A stretch of DNA of 64,000 nucleotides from Robiginitomaculum sp. (GCA_002733905.1 NVXK01000001.1:151770-215769), one strand, 5' to 3'. Numbered from the stretch's first letter, positions 1 to 9,841 are shown. Translations and numbers: made by a program. Notes: generated by a model from the letters alone, not told the origin.

Positions 1-1
1 T

Positions 2-2839
2 AATAACTGCATCCGTACGCGCTATGATTATCAAATCACTGGCGAGGATCCGAGCGGGGGCTGTCATCGTTGGGATTATGCATATTTCTGTGAGAAACCT
101 GTAAGTGGAGTGACGCCTTTTAGAATTGACGAGCACATTCAAAGCGAAAAAATCGTATTAACTGGGTGTTCGGGCGGCGAGAGTTCGGTGCGGTGCGACA
201 ATTCTGCTTATGTGTGTTCACAGGGGCGCGAGACCCGTCAAGTCGGAGGTCTTTCTCTCAACCGCGCTTGTTGGGGATGGGAGCGCATTCAGGATTGTTA
301 TATTCGCGAACCGATTGATACATGTGACATACCCGCCAATGCAGAGCTGAACGAACCGACTGGGGGCCGTTGTATTTGGGTGGACGTCTTTGGCGAATGT
401 AAATTACGTCAATTTGACTATACGGTATATTTACCTGACCCTTCGGGTGGTTGCCAAACATATCAATATGAGCATCGGTGTGAAAACAAGAAGGGCAATC
501 TCCCGATCAATGAGATATTCTACGAAGTTACAAATAGAGAATGGGTATCTGAGGGCGATTGCAGAACGGATTGCGAGTTTAAACAAGAAAGCTGCGTAGA
601 CCTTGTATCTCCGGCCACATTCAATAGTGGGGGAGATGATTACAGCTATAGTGTGAGCGGGAGTGAAAATAGAGCTTCGGTAACGTCTGCCTCTGACGTG
701 AGTAGCGTCGCCGACAATACGGGATACGGAATAATCATAGATGGACGTGCAAGATTTGTGGTGACCAAATCGGCGCTTCCCCTCAAACCTGGGCATACCT
801 ACAAAATATCCGTTGATATACTCGAAGATAAGCCCTCAAACAAAGCAGGGGACAATCCCGTATTGCTTCAGTTCCGTGGACTGAATGCCAGTTATCAATC
901 AACCTTTGCAAAATCATATTCTCAATCTGCCACAAATACGCTCTCACATTTTGTGGTGACATGGACCGCGTCTTCCAACCCGAATGGTCAATATTTACGC
1001 GCCGCCATTTTGTTTAATAATCTAGGCGGTCCAGGGGATCACAATGCCCGTTACAAAGTCTATAATTTCCGGTTCGAGAAATTGCTTCACCCTTCAGATA
1101 CCACCCGTACCGTTGACGGCATGGAAATCAGCGAAACATGTTGGCGCAGAGAGCGGGCTTATGAATGCACCATTGTCACGCCTTATGACGATTGTTCAGT
1201 GCCGCCGACATGTGTTGAGCAAAGTGATATCTGTGAAGACGCTTTTGAGGACGGCGTTTGTGCGCGCTTGGAACACTATTATGAATGTGACAAGGACAAT
1301 GGGCCCGTCTGCATTAAAACTGCGCGAAATTTCGAATGCATTCGCCCTGAAGGGCATGCAGATCCAACCCGTGTAACCTATCCTGCCATTGATAGTTATA
1401 GCGGTTCGTGTAGCACACTGGATGGCAATCCGGAATGTGAGTATATATCTGAAGAGTGCAGATCACCGTTAGAATATGTATCGCACGGGTTTTGGTCTCT
1501 GGGTCTGTGGAAGGATATTTTTGCAGACATCCCGCCGCCTTGTTATGAGAAGGTGAAAACATATGCGTGTAAAGTTTATGAACCGGCAAATGATTGCAAT
1601 GTGAATGGCCAATGTGTTCTCGCTTCGCAAACTTGTATTGAAACGGATGCTAACGGTGAATGTCGCCGTTATTCAAGAAACTATGCCTGCCCAAATCCTG
1701 ATGGGCCCTCTGAATGCTCTCAAGAACTGGTAACGTATCAATGTGACAATACCCAAACGGGAAGTGTTGGTAATCCGGTAACGGGAGGTACGGGCGGTGT
1801 TTGGGAATCAAGCTGTGAAAACAATGAAACATCGAGCTGCGAACAATCTGCTCAAGTTTGTATGGAGCCGAGCGAAACCAGATTGATTGATGGTGTACCC
1901 GTCTTTGCAGAATGTTGGCGCTATGAACGTACCTATATATGCGAAGCGGGACGAGTGAGTTATGATGATTGTTCTGTACCGTTAGGCTGTACGTTAAAAG
2001 ATACTGAATGTCTTTATTATGGCCCTGTGACAGGCGAGTGCTTGCAAGTGACGAAGGTCTATAACTGTCCAGGTCAGATTATTACCGTACCCACTGAAGG
2101 CGCACCACAAAGCCAATCTGTTCTTAACAAACAAATACAAGCACAGTCACAGGTCGCCAATACATCAAAAGATGTAGCTGTAAAAACTGAAGGCTTGGGC
2201 GGTGTAGATGTGTGCGAAGCCGTTCAAGCCTGTTATGGGGAAAACTGTACATCTGTCGAAGGGGATACAAATTCATCCATCCCTGACGAGTTGGCCGCTA
2301 TGTACGCCGTTGACCAGGCCGTAAATGACCGCGATCAGAATTTACGTTTCTTCTCGGGGCAGGGGCTTAAATGTAGCAAGTTATTTGCGGGTCGCAATTG
2401 TTGTAAAAATACCGGCATTTTGACAAATCTATTTGGGTGTTCGCAGAATGAAAAAGATTTAGCTGCGAAACGCTCTGAGGGAAATTGTATTTATGTTGGG
2501 AGCTATTGCTCAACCAAATCCATTTTCGGCTGCATCAAACGTAAAGAAACCCATTGTTGCTTTAAAGGTAAAATGGCCAAGCTCGTCCAGGAGCAAGGGC
2601 GCAAGCAACTCAATATGGATTTTGGGAGTGCCAAATCCCCAAACTGCGCCGGCTTTACCGTTGAGACCTTCAAACGCCTTGATCTCGGCAAAATGGATTT
2701 CAGCGCAATTTATAACGACATGGTGCAAGGCCTCAATCTTGAAAACGAAGATGAAATGCGTGCCCGTTTTCAACAATCTATCGGGGGTATGACTGGCTCC
2801 AGCGATTGGATGGATAACCCAACGGGCAATGGAGGATAA
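2..2839 (+). CDS. traN: Conjugal transfer mating-pair stabilisation protein TraN (5' end outside window)
   Basis: Cys-rich outer-membrane protein of F-type type IV secretion, where TraN stabilises mating pairs. The frame is open to the left edge, so the gene is 5'-partial; 945 residues are visible, and the GTG at 110 is only an internal in-frame codon. Repeats of two kinds alternate: one with an ETR-x-(V/I)-x-G...CW-x-x-ER core and one of about 35 residues with C-S-V-P...GEC...Y-x-C. The C-terminus (about 2340-2700) has the dense CCK/CSTK/CCF cysteines typical of TraN. A Cys-free stretch of about 180 residues (596-1138) interrupts one repeat and looks like an inserted beta-sandwich domain. 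traF follows 5 bp downstream, so they are cotranscribed. Confidence 0.9.
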   Translation, partial: NNCIRTRYDYQITGEDPSGGCHRWDYAYFCEKPVSGVTPFRIDEHIQSEKIVLTGCSGGESSVRCDNSAYVCSQGRETRQVGGLSLNRACWGWERIQDCYIREPIDTCDIPANAELNEPTGGRCIWVDVFGECKLRQFDYTVYLPDPSGGCQTYQYEHRCENKKGNLPINEIFYEVTNREWVSEGDCRTDCEFKQESCVDLVSPATFNSGGDDYSYSVSGSENRASVTSASDVSSVADNTGYGIIIDGRARFVVTKSALPLKPGHTYKISVDILEDKPSNKAGDNPVLLQFRGLNASYQSTFAKSYSQSATNTLSHFVVTWTASSNPNGQYLRAAILFNNLGGPGDHNARYKVYNFRFEKLLHPSDTTRTVDGMEISETCWRRERAYECTIVTPYDDCSVPPTCVEQSDICEDAFEDGVCARLEHYYECDKDNGPVCIKTARNFECIRPEGHADPTRVTYPAIDSYSGSCSTLDGNPECEYISEECRSPLEYVSHGFWSLGLWKDIFADIPPPCYEKVKTYACKVYEPANDCNVNGQCVLASQTCIETDANGECRRYSRNYACPNPDGPSECSQELVTYQCDNTQTGSVGNPVTGGTGGVWESSCENNETSSCEQSAQVCMEPSETRLIDGVPVFAECWRYERTYICEAGRVSYDDCSVPLGCTLKDTECLYYGPVTGECLQVTKVYNCPGQIITVPTEGAPQSQSVLNKQIQAQSQVANTSKDVAVKTEGLGGVDVCEAVQACYGENCTSVEGDTNSSIPDELAAMYAVDQAVNDRDQNLRFFSGQGLKCSKLFAGRNCCKNTGILTNLFGCSQNEKDLAAKRSEGNCIYVGSYCSTKSIFGCIKRKETHCCFKGKMAKLVQEQGRKQLNMDFGSAKSPNCAGFTVETFKRLDLGKMDFSAIYNDMVQGLNLENEDEMRARFQQSIGGMTGSSDWMDNPTGNGG

Positions 2840-2844
2840 TTCTA

Positions 2845-3690
2845 ATGTTTAAGACGAATATATTTTGCGGAGTTCTCTTATTGGCTTTATTTCAGTCGCA
2901 TGTCAGCTTTGCCACTGAAGCTATACCTGCATCTGTAGAGCAAACCGATCTGGGTCGGTTTTATTGTCAGACACGAGAACTCGGCCAATACTTTAAATGT
3001 AGCACGGCACACATTGAACCCATACCTGAAGAAAAGACCGAAGCTACAATACCACCCGTAGATAGCTTCTACGAGCAAGAAAACGAAGCTATTGCGGAAG
3101 TCGAGCGGATAAAGGAACAATTAGACAGGGCTTGGAAACTTGCCCTGATTAAACCTAATGCGGTTAATTATCGGCGATATATGCATTTACAAAAGGAAGT
3201 GCTGAACAGATCAAGCGTGGCCGCTGATTGGCATCGGCGGACCGTATATTCCAACCCTGATCTGGATTATCTATTTTTGAGACCTGCGAATGCAAATGCA
3301 AAAATACGCTACAATGCTGATCTTCTCAAAACCAAGCAAGACTTCATAAAATCTATGAATGAACGCTATGGCATTATCTATATCTACTCATCTGATTGCT
3401 CGGCTTGCAAAGTCTACTCACCCAATCTCAAAGCATTTGCCAACAGACACAATATGCAGGTCATGGCCATTTCCAAAGATGGTGGGTCCAACAAATATTT
3501 CCCTGATTATGTAGTTGATCAGGGGCAACTTAAAGAGCTCAGGCTAGACGGTTTCCCCACACCAACAACGGTTGTGATGGATAGCCGCGATAGATCTTAC
3601 CAAGTTTTAGGGGCAGGGGTCTTATCAAGTGCAGAAATAGAGGACCGCATATACGAGTTATTTGCCCTCGAACCAGGCGACGAGTTTTAG
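2845..3690 (+). CDS. traF: Conjugal pilus assembly protein TraF (thioredoxin-fold, CxxC retained)
   Basis: Periplasmic F-type T4SS assembly protein, 281 residues. A signal peptide (residues 1-23, ending VSFA) is followed by a charged linker and a C-terminal thioredoxin-like domain (about 165-270). That domain contains SSDCSACKVY, a true CxxC, and a cis-Pro-like GFPTPTTV. F-plasmid TraF is known to lack the CxxC, so this protein may itself act as a disulfide oxidoreductase or isomerase, which would suit the many Cys of TraN encoded just upstream. GGAGG lies upstream of the ATG. It sits between traN and traH in the usual order. Confidence 0.9.
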   Translation: MFKTNIFCGVLLLALFQSHVSFATEAIPASVEQTDLGRFYCQTRELGQYFKCSTAHIEPIPEEKTEATIPPVDSFYEQENEAIAEVERIKEQLDRAWKLALIKPNAVNYRRYMHLQKEVLNRSSVAADWHRRTVYSNPDLDYLFLRPANANAKIRYNADLLKTKQDFIKSMNERYGIIYIYSSDCSACKVYSPNLKAFANRHNMQVMAISKDGGSNKYFPDYVVDQGQLKELRLDGFPTPTTVVMDSRDRSYQVLGAGVLSSAEIEDRIYELFALEPGDEF

Positions 3691-3699
3691 GAGAGTGAA

Positions 3700-5097
3700 A
3701 TGGTAAAGTTCATAAAATATATGGTGTTGTTCGCACTGGCTTGTTTCCCTGTACAGGGTGCATTTGCACAAGATAACGTCAAACAGTCTTTGGACAAGAT
3801 GTGGTCGGACGCGGGTATGACCGTATCGGTACAGGGCGCACAACGTTATAAAACCCAAGAGGCCAATTATGTGACATTTGGTAATGTCTCAATCCGGGCT
3901 CCGCAAGAGAGTTATAATCTCCTCAGCTTGCAAGCTCCCAAAGTGACTGCCGGTTGCGGCGGTATTGATCTGTATCTGGGGGGTTTTTCTTTTATCAGCT
4001 CCGAGCAGCTTGAAGCCATGTTTAAAGGCATTGCCCAAAACGCGCCCCCGATTGCTTTCATGCTGGCTATGGAGACCTTCGCCCCACAACTGAATGCCCA
4101 ATTAAAGGAGCTTGCGCAAAAAGCCGATAAGATCAACCAGTTCTCGATGCAGTCTTGTGCAGATTTAGAGCAAAACATTGGAGGATTGTTCAACCAAATT
4201 CCGGCCGTACAGCGCCAGCAATGTATCAACACGGCTTTAGCCAATGGGGACGCCTCAGACCGTGCGGACGCCATTGCCTTTTGTACAAATCAGGGGCGGG
4301 CAACGCAGACCCAAGACGCAGCCACACCAAAACAAAAAGAGCTGTTTCCTGAAGGTAATAATTATACGTGGAATAGTTTGAAGAAACACATCTTCCTCGA
4401 TAACGAACAACGTGAATTCATTATGACAATGGTGGGCAGCGTTGTTGTCCAAAAGAGAGTCAATGACAATGATGAGCCAAGAATTGATTTTCTTCCGGCA
4501 ACAGTAAGTGACAAATCCAAGCTCAACATATTGCTCTATGGTGGTGATTTGGAAATTTTGTCCTGTCAGGGAGAATACGATAAATGCCTGGAGGCGCCCT
4601 CAAGCTTTAAGACCGTCAACATTCCGGCCAATCGCGCCTTTGCATCGAGAACCGCACAAATGTTGGTCGAGATTTATACCAAGAAGAAAAACAGGCAGGC
4701 TCTATCTGATGAGGAAATCGCCTTCGTCAATAATGTCCAGTTTCCAATTTTGCGTATTATCAATCTCTATTCAGCCTATTATCCTGAGAGTCAGGTCTCT
4801 GCTGAACTTACAGCTATGAGTGAGATCATCGCCATCGAGATTGTCAGCGACTATTTAAGCAAAACCATTGCGACAGCAAAGGTAGCTTCAAGTGTGAGCG
4901 GCATTAGCTTGAAAGAGCTAAGTACCGAATGGCTCAACTCAATGGACAACGCTCAGAACACAATTCTTGAATACCAGCAGACCTATCATGCTCGCAAGCA
5001 ACAAGTGATGGCCTATACCGCGCTGCTTGACCGAATTGAAAGCGAAGTCCAGGGCCGTATTTCTTCAAGTATGCAATCCTTCATTAGCCAAAAATAG
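3700..5097 (+). CDS. traH: Conjugal pilus assembly protein TraH
   Basis: 465-residue exported protein of the F-type T4SS, needed for pilus assembly at the outer membrane. Signal peptide of about 23 residues ending GAFA. The N-terminal region with NVSIRAPQESYNLLSLQAP and AGCGGIDLYLGGFSFI is diagnostic of TraH. A Cys-containing middle segment (MQSCADLEQNIGGL) and a helical C-terminus follow. AGGAGAG precedes the ATG, 9 bp after traF. The length is normal for the family. Confidence 0.95.
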   Translation: MVKFIKYMVLFALACFPVQGAFAQDNVKQSLDKMWSDAGMTVSVQGAQRYKTQEANYVTFGNVSIRAPQESYNLLSLQAPKVTAGCGGIDLYLGGFSFISSEQLEAMFKGIAQNAPPIAFMLAMETFAPQLNAQLKELAQKADKINQFSMQSCADLEQNIGGLFNQIPAVQRQQCINTALANGDASDRADAIAFCTNQGRATQTQDAATPKQKELFPEGNNYTWNSLKKHIFLDNEQREFIMTMVGSVVVQKRVNDNDEPRIDFLPATVSDKSKLNILLYGGDLEILSCQGEYDKCLEAPSSFKTVNIPANRAFASRTAQMLVEIYTKKKNRQALSDEEIAFVNNVQFPILRIINLYSAYYPESQVSAELTAMSEIIAIEIVSDYLSKTIATAKVASSVSGISLKELSTEWLNSMDNAQNTILEYQQTYHARKQQVMAYTALLDRIESEVQGRISSSMQSFISQK

Positions 5098-5106
5098 GAG
5101 TTTACT

Positions 5107-8100
5107 ATGGCTGAATTGACCTTTGAAACAGTTGGGGGAGGCGAGGGCATTGTGTCCATGTTTCAAGGCATTGCCCATGTCACATCAACAGATAACTATT
5201 TGGGGTTTTTGACTGTCTTTATGCTGATAGGATTTGCCATAGCAGTCGGGAAAGCGACAACAGGCAATGTCGCGTCTTTGTTCAAATGGTCTGCGGCGGC
5301 AATGCTAATCGGGATATTAATGCTCGGGCCTAAAAGTTCAATTGTTGTTCACGATTCAACAGATCCCGGTTTAGGTCCTAACAGGGTGACGGATGTGCCT
5401 TTGGCTTTGGTTTTGGTTGCGTCGGTCTCTTCCAATATCAATTATGCACTCGTCAATATGCTGGAAACGGCCATGTCTACACCAGGGGATTTGGAGTATT
5501 CCAAGACGGGCATGATATATGGGTCGAAGCTTGCACGCTCTACCGGCTTTACAGAAGCCGTAAGCAAAGAGTTTCAAACCAATATGCAGGTTTATATAAA
5601 GGATTGCGTTCTGATGGACGCCACACCCAATTATTACTCTATAGATATGTTAGCTCAATCCAAGAACCTCTGGAAAACACTTAAAACTGATTTTCCTCCA
5701 AATCCTGCTTTGACGACGAGCTGGCGTACTCTCGGCAATACGGAACTCATAAACTGCCAGCAAGCTCTTGATAAAATGGATAGCCTGTTTGCAGGACAGT
5801 TAGACGCCACATCGATCGCTTTGCAGTTGAAATTAGCAAACCGCAAATTAAGTGATACGGAAGCAAAAAATAAATTCAATTTACAGGCTTCAGAAGTTGC
5901 ATCTGCATATTACGGTATGGCCAAGGATGGACGTGAACTTTTACGCCAAGGCATGTTGATCAACGGGTTTATTGGTGCTGTAAATGAGTTTTCAGGGGTA
6001 GGGGGCAATACGCAAGTCCAAGCCTATATGCAAACCAAAGCCAGCATACAGTCGGGATATTCACAACAAACGGCGGCGGCCTTGATGGAGGAATATATTC
6101 CTTTGGCCAATATTGTGTTGGTGGCATTGCTCATCGGCACATTTCCAATTGTGGTTGCGTTGTCTTTCATACCGGGCATGATGAATTCGGTACTTCCAAG
6201 TTATATTGGCGGCTTTGCCGTTTTGATGCTCTGGGGTCCACTTTTTGTCATCATCAACCATTTGATGACTGTTTACGGGATTGCGTCGGTGCAAGCGGCC
6301 CAATCTGCCGGAGACGGGAGCTTGGGGCTTAGCCTGTTTAATTTTGAGCGTTCTATGAGCACAAATGCAAGGCTCTCAACAATTGCAGGATATATGACCC
6401 TCATGGTGCCCGTTATTGCAACGGCTTTAACAAAAGGCGGCATCGGTATGGTATCGGGTCAAACGGAAACTCTATTACGTCCGATTACAAGTGCCAGTGA
6501 AGCGGCTGCAAGTGAAGCGGCGAGTGGTAATTTCTCTGTTGGGAATGCTCATGTTGGCAATGACAATGCGTATAATTCGTCACTTAAAAACACCCAACTG
6601 AAAACCTATTCTGCAAACACTGTGAGTGAAAACCTGATTAACGCCAACAAGATCAATACAAATCACGCTGTCTCAATGGGCGAGAAGTCCTTTATCAATG
6701 AAGGCGGCAACGAGATTAGGCAATTGGCAGGCGGCGCCGTTGTTTCGGATACACGGCGTGGCCGTTCTCATTACATCCATGCGCTGACCAGCTCCTCATC
6801 ACTTGGATCTGTTGCGAGCAAGCGTAAAGAATCCGCGCAAGACCGGGTAAGTTCCATCACAACCTCATTGGCTGAAACGGACCAAGTGCGGTCGGAGCAT
6901 TTCGCCAATGAAGTCGCCAACTATATGAGCGGCAATGATCGCAGCCTCATTAGCGATAAGCGTTATACGGAATCACAAACCCAGGCCTTAGACAAGGCTT
7001 CAGGCATTGTTAATTCCGCTATGAGGAATGAAGGGCAAAGGCGAACAATTGACAAGGAGGTACGCGCTTCAGCAACAGGCTCACTTTCAAGTGGTAAACC
7101 AATGGGTAAGCCAGGTGGAAATGTTAGCGGTGCAGTCTCTGGTTCAGTTTCCGCCCGTAAATCTGACTTCGAAGAAATTAGTGCTATGTTCAAGGGAGAT
7201 ACATCAAGCACTGCAAGACAAGGGTATAACGAGTCTATGAGCCGTTTTGAACAAGATATGGTGTCCACGCGGGAAGGGACATCGGATACCAAGGCTTCAG
7301 GATGGAACGCTGCTGTTACATCTTCAAAAGAACAAAGGCGGGCGCTCTCTTCAGCACAAAATGATGTCGAACGCTATTCTGAAGCAAAAGAACATTTCGA
7401 GCGACAATCCGCCGAAACCAGATATGACTTAACCCCTGAAATAGACAGCATCAATAATACGGCTTACGCGACAGGGGAGTATACAGCTTCCGATTATGCC
7501 CAGGCTGAAAAAGACCTCTCCAACCCGCTTGATGACAGAGTGAGATCACAGGCGCTTGATAATTTCTTAGATAATAAAGGATGGGCCGACCAACGCCCAG
7601 CTAACGACTTTGCCAATAGACCTATGGTGAGCCACTTCAATGGCAACCGCCAACAGTTCAGAAATATGGAAGGATATGATTATAATCGGCTCGATGATAA
7701 TACCGACTTTTATTATGGTCTGGCGAGTTCAGTTATCGAGACCGAACGCGGCACTCATTTGGGTGTAGACGGCGAGGGCAAGGCCCTACCCTCAAACATG
7801 CCTTCCGTATTACCCAGTATAGATACACAAAAAGAAAACCTGCTTGGCGACTTCAACCAACAAGTTGATGAACAAAACGCGGTTGTAGGTGCGGCGCAAA
7901 AGAACGTAAAACCAAAAATAGGGGACCGTTTCAAATCCTTCGGCAACCATTTTGCGATTACCGGTGCTATGAACCAATGGAGTCCTGATGGGAATGCCGA
8001 ATTATTCGATGAAATGCAGAATAATTTGCAAATGCCTGAACGGAATGCCCAAGCTAGACGTGATCAAATGGAGAAGGCTAAGGTCAAACCCATAGACCTC

Positions 8101-8127
8101 AGACAAGATTTAGCACCCGTTGAGTAA
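5107..8127 (+). CDS. traG: Conjugal transfer protein TraG (mating-pair stabilisation / entry exclusion)
   Basis: 1006-residue inner-membrane protein. The N-terminal part (about 1-480) holds several hydrophobic segments, for example around residues 30-50, 60-80, 335-360, 365-390 and 425-445. A long hydrophilic, Ser/Gln/Asn-rich and probably coiled C-terminal region (about 480-1006) corresponds to the periplasmic part of F TraG, which acts in mating-pair stabilisation and recognises TraS for exclusion. AGGAG precedes the ATG 9 bp after traH. It is the last gene of the tra operon here; the next gene is convergent. Confidence 0.9.
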   Translation: MAELTFETVGGGEGIVSMFQGIAHVTSTDNYLGFLTVFMLIGFAIAVGKATTGNVASLFKWSAAAMLIGILMLGPKSSIVVHDSTDPGLGPNRVTDVPLALVLVASVSSNINYALVNMLETAMSTPGDLEYSKTGMIYGSKLARSTGFTEAVSKEFQTNMQVYIKDCVLMDATPNYYSIDMLAQSKNLWKTLKTDFPPNPALTTSWRTLGNTELINCQQALDKMDSLFAGQLDATSIALQLKLANRKLSDTEAKNKFNLQASEVASAYYGMAKDGRELLRQGMLINGFIGAVNEFSGVGGNTQVQAYMQTKASIQSGYSQQTAAALMEEYIPLANIVLVALLIGTFPIVVALSFIPGMMNSVLPSYIGGFAVLMLWGPLFVIINHLMTVYGIASVQAAQSAGDGSLGLSLFNFERSMSTNARLSTIAGYMTLMVPVIATALTKGGIGMVSGQTETLLRPITSASEAAASEAASGNFSVGNAHVGNDNAYNSSLKNTQLKTYSANTVSENLINANKINTNHAVSMGEKSFINEGGNEIRQLAGGAVVSDTRRGRSHYIHALTSSSSLGSVASKRKESAQDRVSSITTSLAETDQVRSEHFANEVANYMSGNDRSLISDKRYTESQTQALDKASGIVNSAMRNEGQRRTIDKEVRASATGSLSSGKPMGKPGGNVSGAVSGSVSARKSDFEEISAMFKGDTSSTARQGYNESMSRFEQDMVSTREGTSDTKASGWNAAVTSSKEQRRALSSAQNDVERYSEAKEHFERQSAETRYDLTPEIDSINNTAYATGEYTASDYAQAEKDLSNPLDDRVRSQALDNFLDNKGWADQRPANDFANRPMVSHFNGNRQQFRNMEGYDYNRLDDNTDFYYGLASSVIETERGTHLGVDGEGKALPSNMPSVLPSIDTQKENLLGDFNQQVDEQNAVVGAAQKNVKPKIGDRFKSFGNHFAITGAMNQWSPDGNAELFDEMQNNLQMPERNAQARRDQMEKAKVKPIDLRQDLAPVE

Positions 8128-8184
8128 TGTGCATAAAAAAAATCGCCCAAAATCCGAGCGGTTTCTATGTAATTTTAGTTATTA

Positions 8185-8400
8185 TTAAAATATAGAAATT
8201 GAAAGTAAAATCATAAACATAATGAAGGCAGGCCACATAATATAGCCGCTTATGCCTCCCCCATCAACATTTTCAAATTTGGGATCATTGTCATTCGCTT
8301 CGTTAAATGCGTCCTCATAGAAAACCGCATCATACCGAGCATTGCCGGATGTAAAGCTTGTTGTATCTGTATCTATGTCCATAAAGGTTATGCCTGTCAT
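8185..8400 (-). CDS. Small C-terminally anchored membrane protein of unknown function
   Basis: 71 residues. A longer in-frame reading upstream exists, but the ATG at 8398-8400 is preceded by AAAGGA at good spacing and was chosen. The soluble N-terminal part is acidic (ITFMDIDTDTTSF, EDAFNEANDNDPKFENVD). The end is a single hydrophobic segment (MWPAFIMFMILLSISIF), so a tail-anchored topology is likely. It converges with traG. I do not recognise the family. A role as an exclusion or conjugation accessory protein is only a guess from position. Confidence 0.55.
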   Translation of the reverse strand: MTGITFMDIDTDTTSFTSGNARYDAVFYEDAFNEANDNDPKFENVDGGGISGYIMWPAFIMFMILLSISIF

Positions 8401-8565
8401 CTTTCTATCCTTTCTTATCACAAAACCATCAAAATTGATAGTTGATTTTAGGGCTATGCTTTTCTTTGCCCCTCGCCTTCGAAGAGGGGGCAAAAAAAGC
8501 AGAATAGCCAAACCAAACTCATCTTAATACTCATCGCCTTAGAGAAGGTAATAACGGGTTCCCAT

Positions 8566-9291
8566 TTAAAGAAAATCCGAGCCATAACCCTCTGCAAGGC
8601 GAGTGACCCATTCAAATTCTTTTTTGAATAGCAAATCAATCGGCCTTGCACGTTTGTCGCCAAAAAGTTGCTCACTCACCAAGAAATGCCACGCGGCTTC
8701 TGAATCATCAAATATAGCGGAGATAGCTTTTAGCCTTGGCGCCAAGCGCCCAGCCTGTATTTGGGCTTTTGGTATACGCCAACCACGCTTAGCGCCTTTA
8801 ATGCCAATTATTTTACCACGATCAATCCATTGAATAACGGTTGTCCGGCTTATCTTCAGTATATCACCAACTTCGACAGTTGATAAAGTTGAGTAGAATG
8901 GATCATCCTCACCCACTATTTCTGTGTTTTCAGTCAATGGTGCACGCGCTTCAGCATAAGTGAGAGGTTCTAGAGCTGTTTTAGCTCCAATTATTAAGGT
9001 TTTTTTTGCTTGCGGTTGCGGGTTGCTTGTGAAGAAACTTGCCTTAAAGAATTCGAGCAATCGCCGTTCGTACATTTTTGGATCTTTCGCAAGAAGTTCC
9101 AATTGACCAGGCTCTAGGCTACCAAGAGTATCTGTTGTAAGGCGAATGATTTTGGCTATTTTCTTTGGCGCAATATGGCCAGCCTTTTTCATTTCCTCTA
9201 GGGTTACGGTTTCAATGTTGCAGTGCGCCGCTGTAACCGCCTGCCTAGTCGTCTTGGTATATTGGTTTGATGCTTCCAGATCAGCAGACAT
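8566..9291 (-). CDS. Antitoxin-like regulator with excisionase/MerR-type HTH and Xre/MbcA/ParS-like C-terminus (orphan)
   Basis: 241 residues. Residues about 130-175 (STVEVGDILKISRTTVIQW, then GKIIGIKGAKRGWRIPKAQI) form an excisionase-type winged HTH. The C-terminal 50 residues (AAWHFLVSEQLFGDKRARPI, then DLLFKKEF) resemble the MbcA/ParS toxin-binding domain. The same order occurs in the 15019-15876 protein, which sits with a RES toxin, but here there is no toxin partner. GGAG lies 8 nt upstream of the ATG. Autoregulation is likely through the motif at 9349-9359. It may be an orphan antitoxin, an anti-addiction copy or a plain regulator. Confidence 0.6.
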   Translation of the reverse strand: MSADLEASNQYTKTTRQAVTAAHCNIETVTLEEMKKAGHIAPKKIAKIIRLTTDTLGSLEPGQLELLAKDPKMYERRLLEFFKASFFTSNPQPQAKKTLIIGAKTALEPLTYAEARAPLTENTEIVGEDDPFYSTLSTVEVGDILKISRTTVIQWIDRGKIIGIKGAKRGWRIPKAQIQAGRLAPRLKAISAIFDDSEAAWHFLVSEQLFGDKRARPIDLLFKKEFEWVTRLAEGYGSDFL

Positions 9292-9348
9292 GATATGACT
9301 CCAACATGGTTATAAGATGAAGTATATATGGTTCAATTCGTCCAGTTT

Positions 9349-9359
9349 ATCAAGTTCGT
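9349..9359. promoter_or_regulatory. Candidate operator shared with the paralogous antitoxin gene
   Basis: ATCAAGTTCGT lies 58 bp upstream of the 8566-9291 start and recurs exactly at 15919-15929, 43 bp upstream of its paralogue. A degenerate direct repeat (TCAATTCGTCCA) lies 15 bp away at about 9333-9344. Operator function is inferred from the shared position. Confidence 0.4.
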
Positions 9360-9535
9360 TCACTCCGTTTACTTTCTTTAATGAAGAAAACACCTTTAAA
9401 TTTGTCTCCGTATTTTATCTTTGCAAGAGGTGGGTTCCCGTAGGAGTGAAATGATATTCTAAATTTATGCTACTATAGTCCCTATGGCCAAGGCAGTACA
9501 AACATGAAAGCGAGGGTAGTGGTTAATTTTGATAT

Positions 9536-9841
9536 TTAAAGGGCCATCTCCATAGGTTTGATGTTCTCTAAATCATCGCCCATGCGGTCTTTGGCCATTT
9601 CTAGCTCATAGTGTTTTTGTATATTTAGCCAAAAAGAAGGGGTTGTACCAAAGAAACGCGCAAGACGTAACGCCGTGTCAGCACTAATGCCTACATTCTC
9701 GCGTATAAGACCTTCTACAGTGTTGCGTGTTACACCGATCCGCTTGGATAGAGTATAAGCTTTTAGGTTTAGTGGTTCCATAAATTCTTCACGGAGAATT
9801 TCTCCGGCATGAATTGGTGATAAGTAGTTTAGTGTTTTCAT
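9536..9841 (-). CDS. higA: HigA-family antitoxin (XRE HTH)
   Basis: 101 residues with the HigA hallmarks: PIHAGEILREEFMEPLNL at the N-terminus, an HTH (LSKRIGVTRNTVEGLIREN) and the SADTALRLARFFGTTPSFWLNIQ segment. HigA proteins neutralise the HigB mRNA interferase and repress the operon. GGAG lies 8 nt upstream of the ATG. In higBA operons the toxin precedes the antitoxin, and here only the last codons of a HigB-like gene remain (9879-9944), so this antitoxin appears orphaned. Confidence 0.9.
   Translation of the reverse strand: MKTLNYLSPIHAGEILREEFMEPLNLKAYTLSKRIGVTRNTVEGLIRENVGISADTALRLARFFGTTPSFWLNIQKHYELEMAKDRMGDDLENIKPMEMAL

Noticed and set aside
110-112. GTG at 110 as the traN start
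   Set aside because: The same frame is open to base 2 with TraN-like Cys repeats, so the gene starts outside the window.
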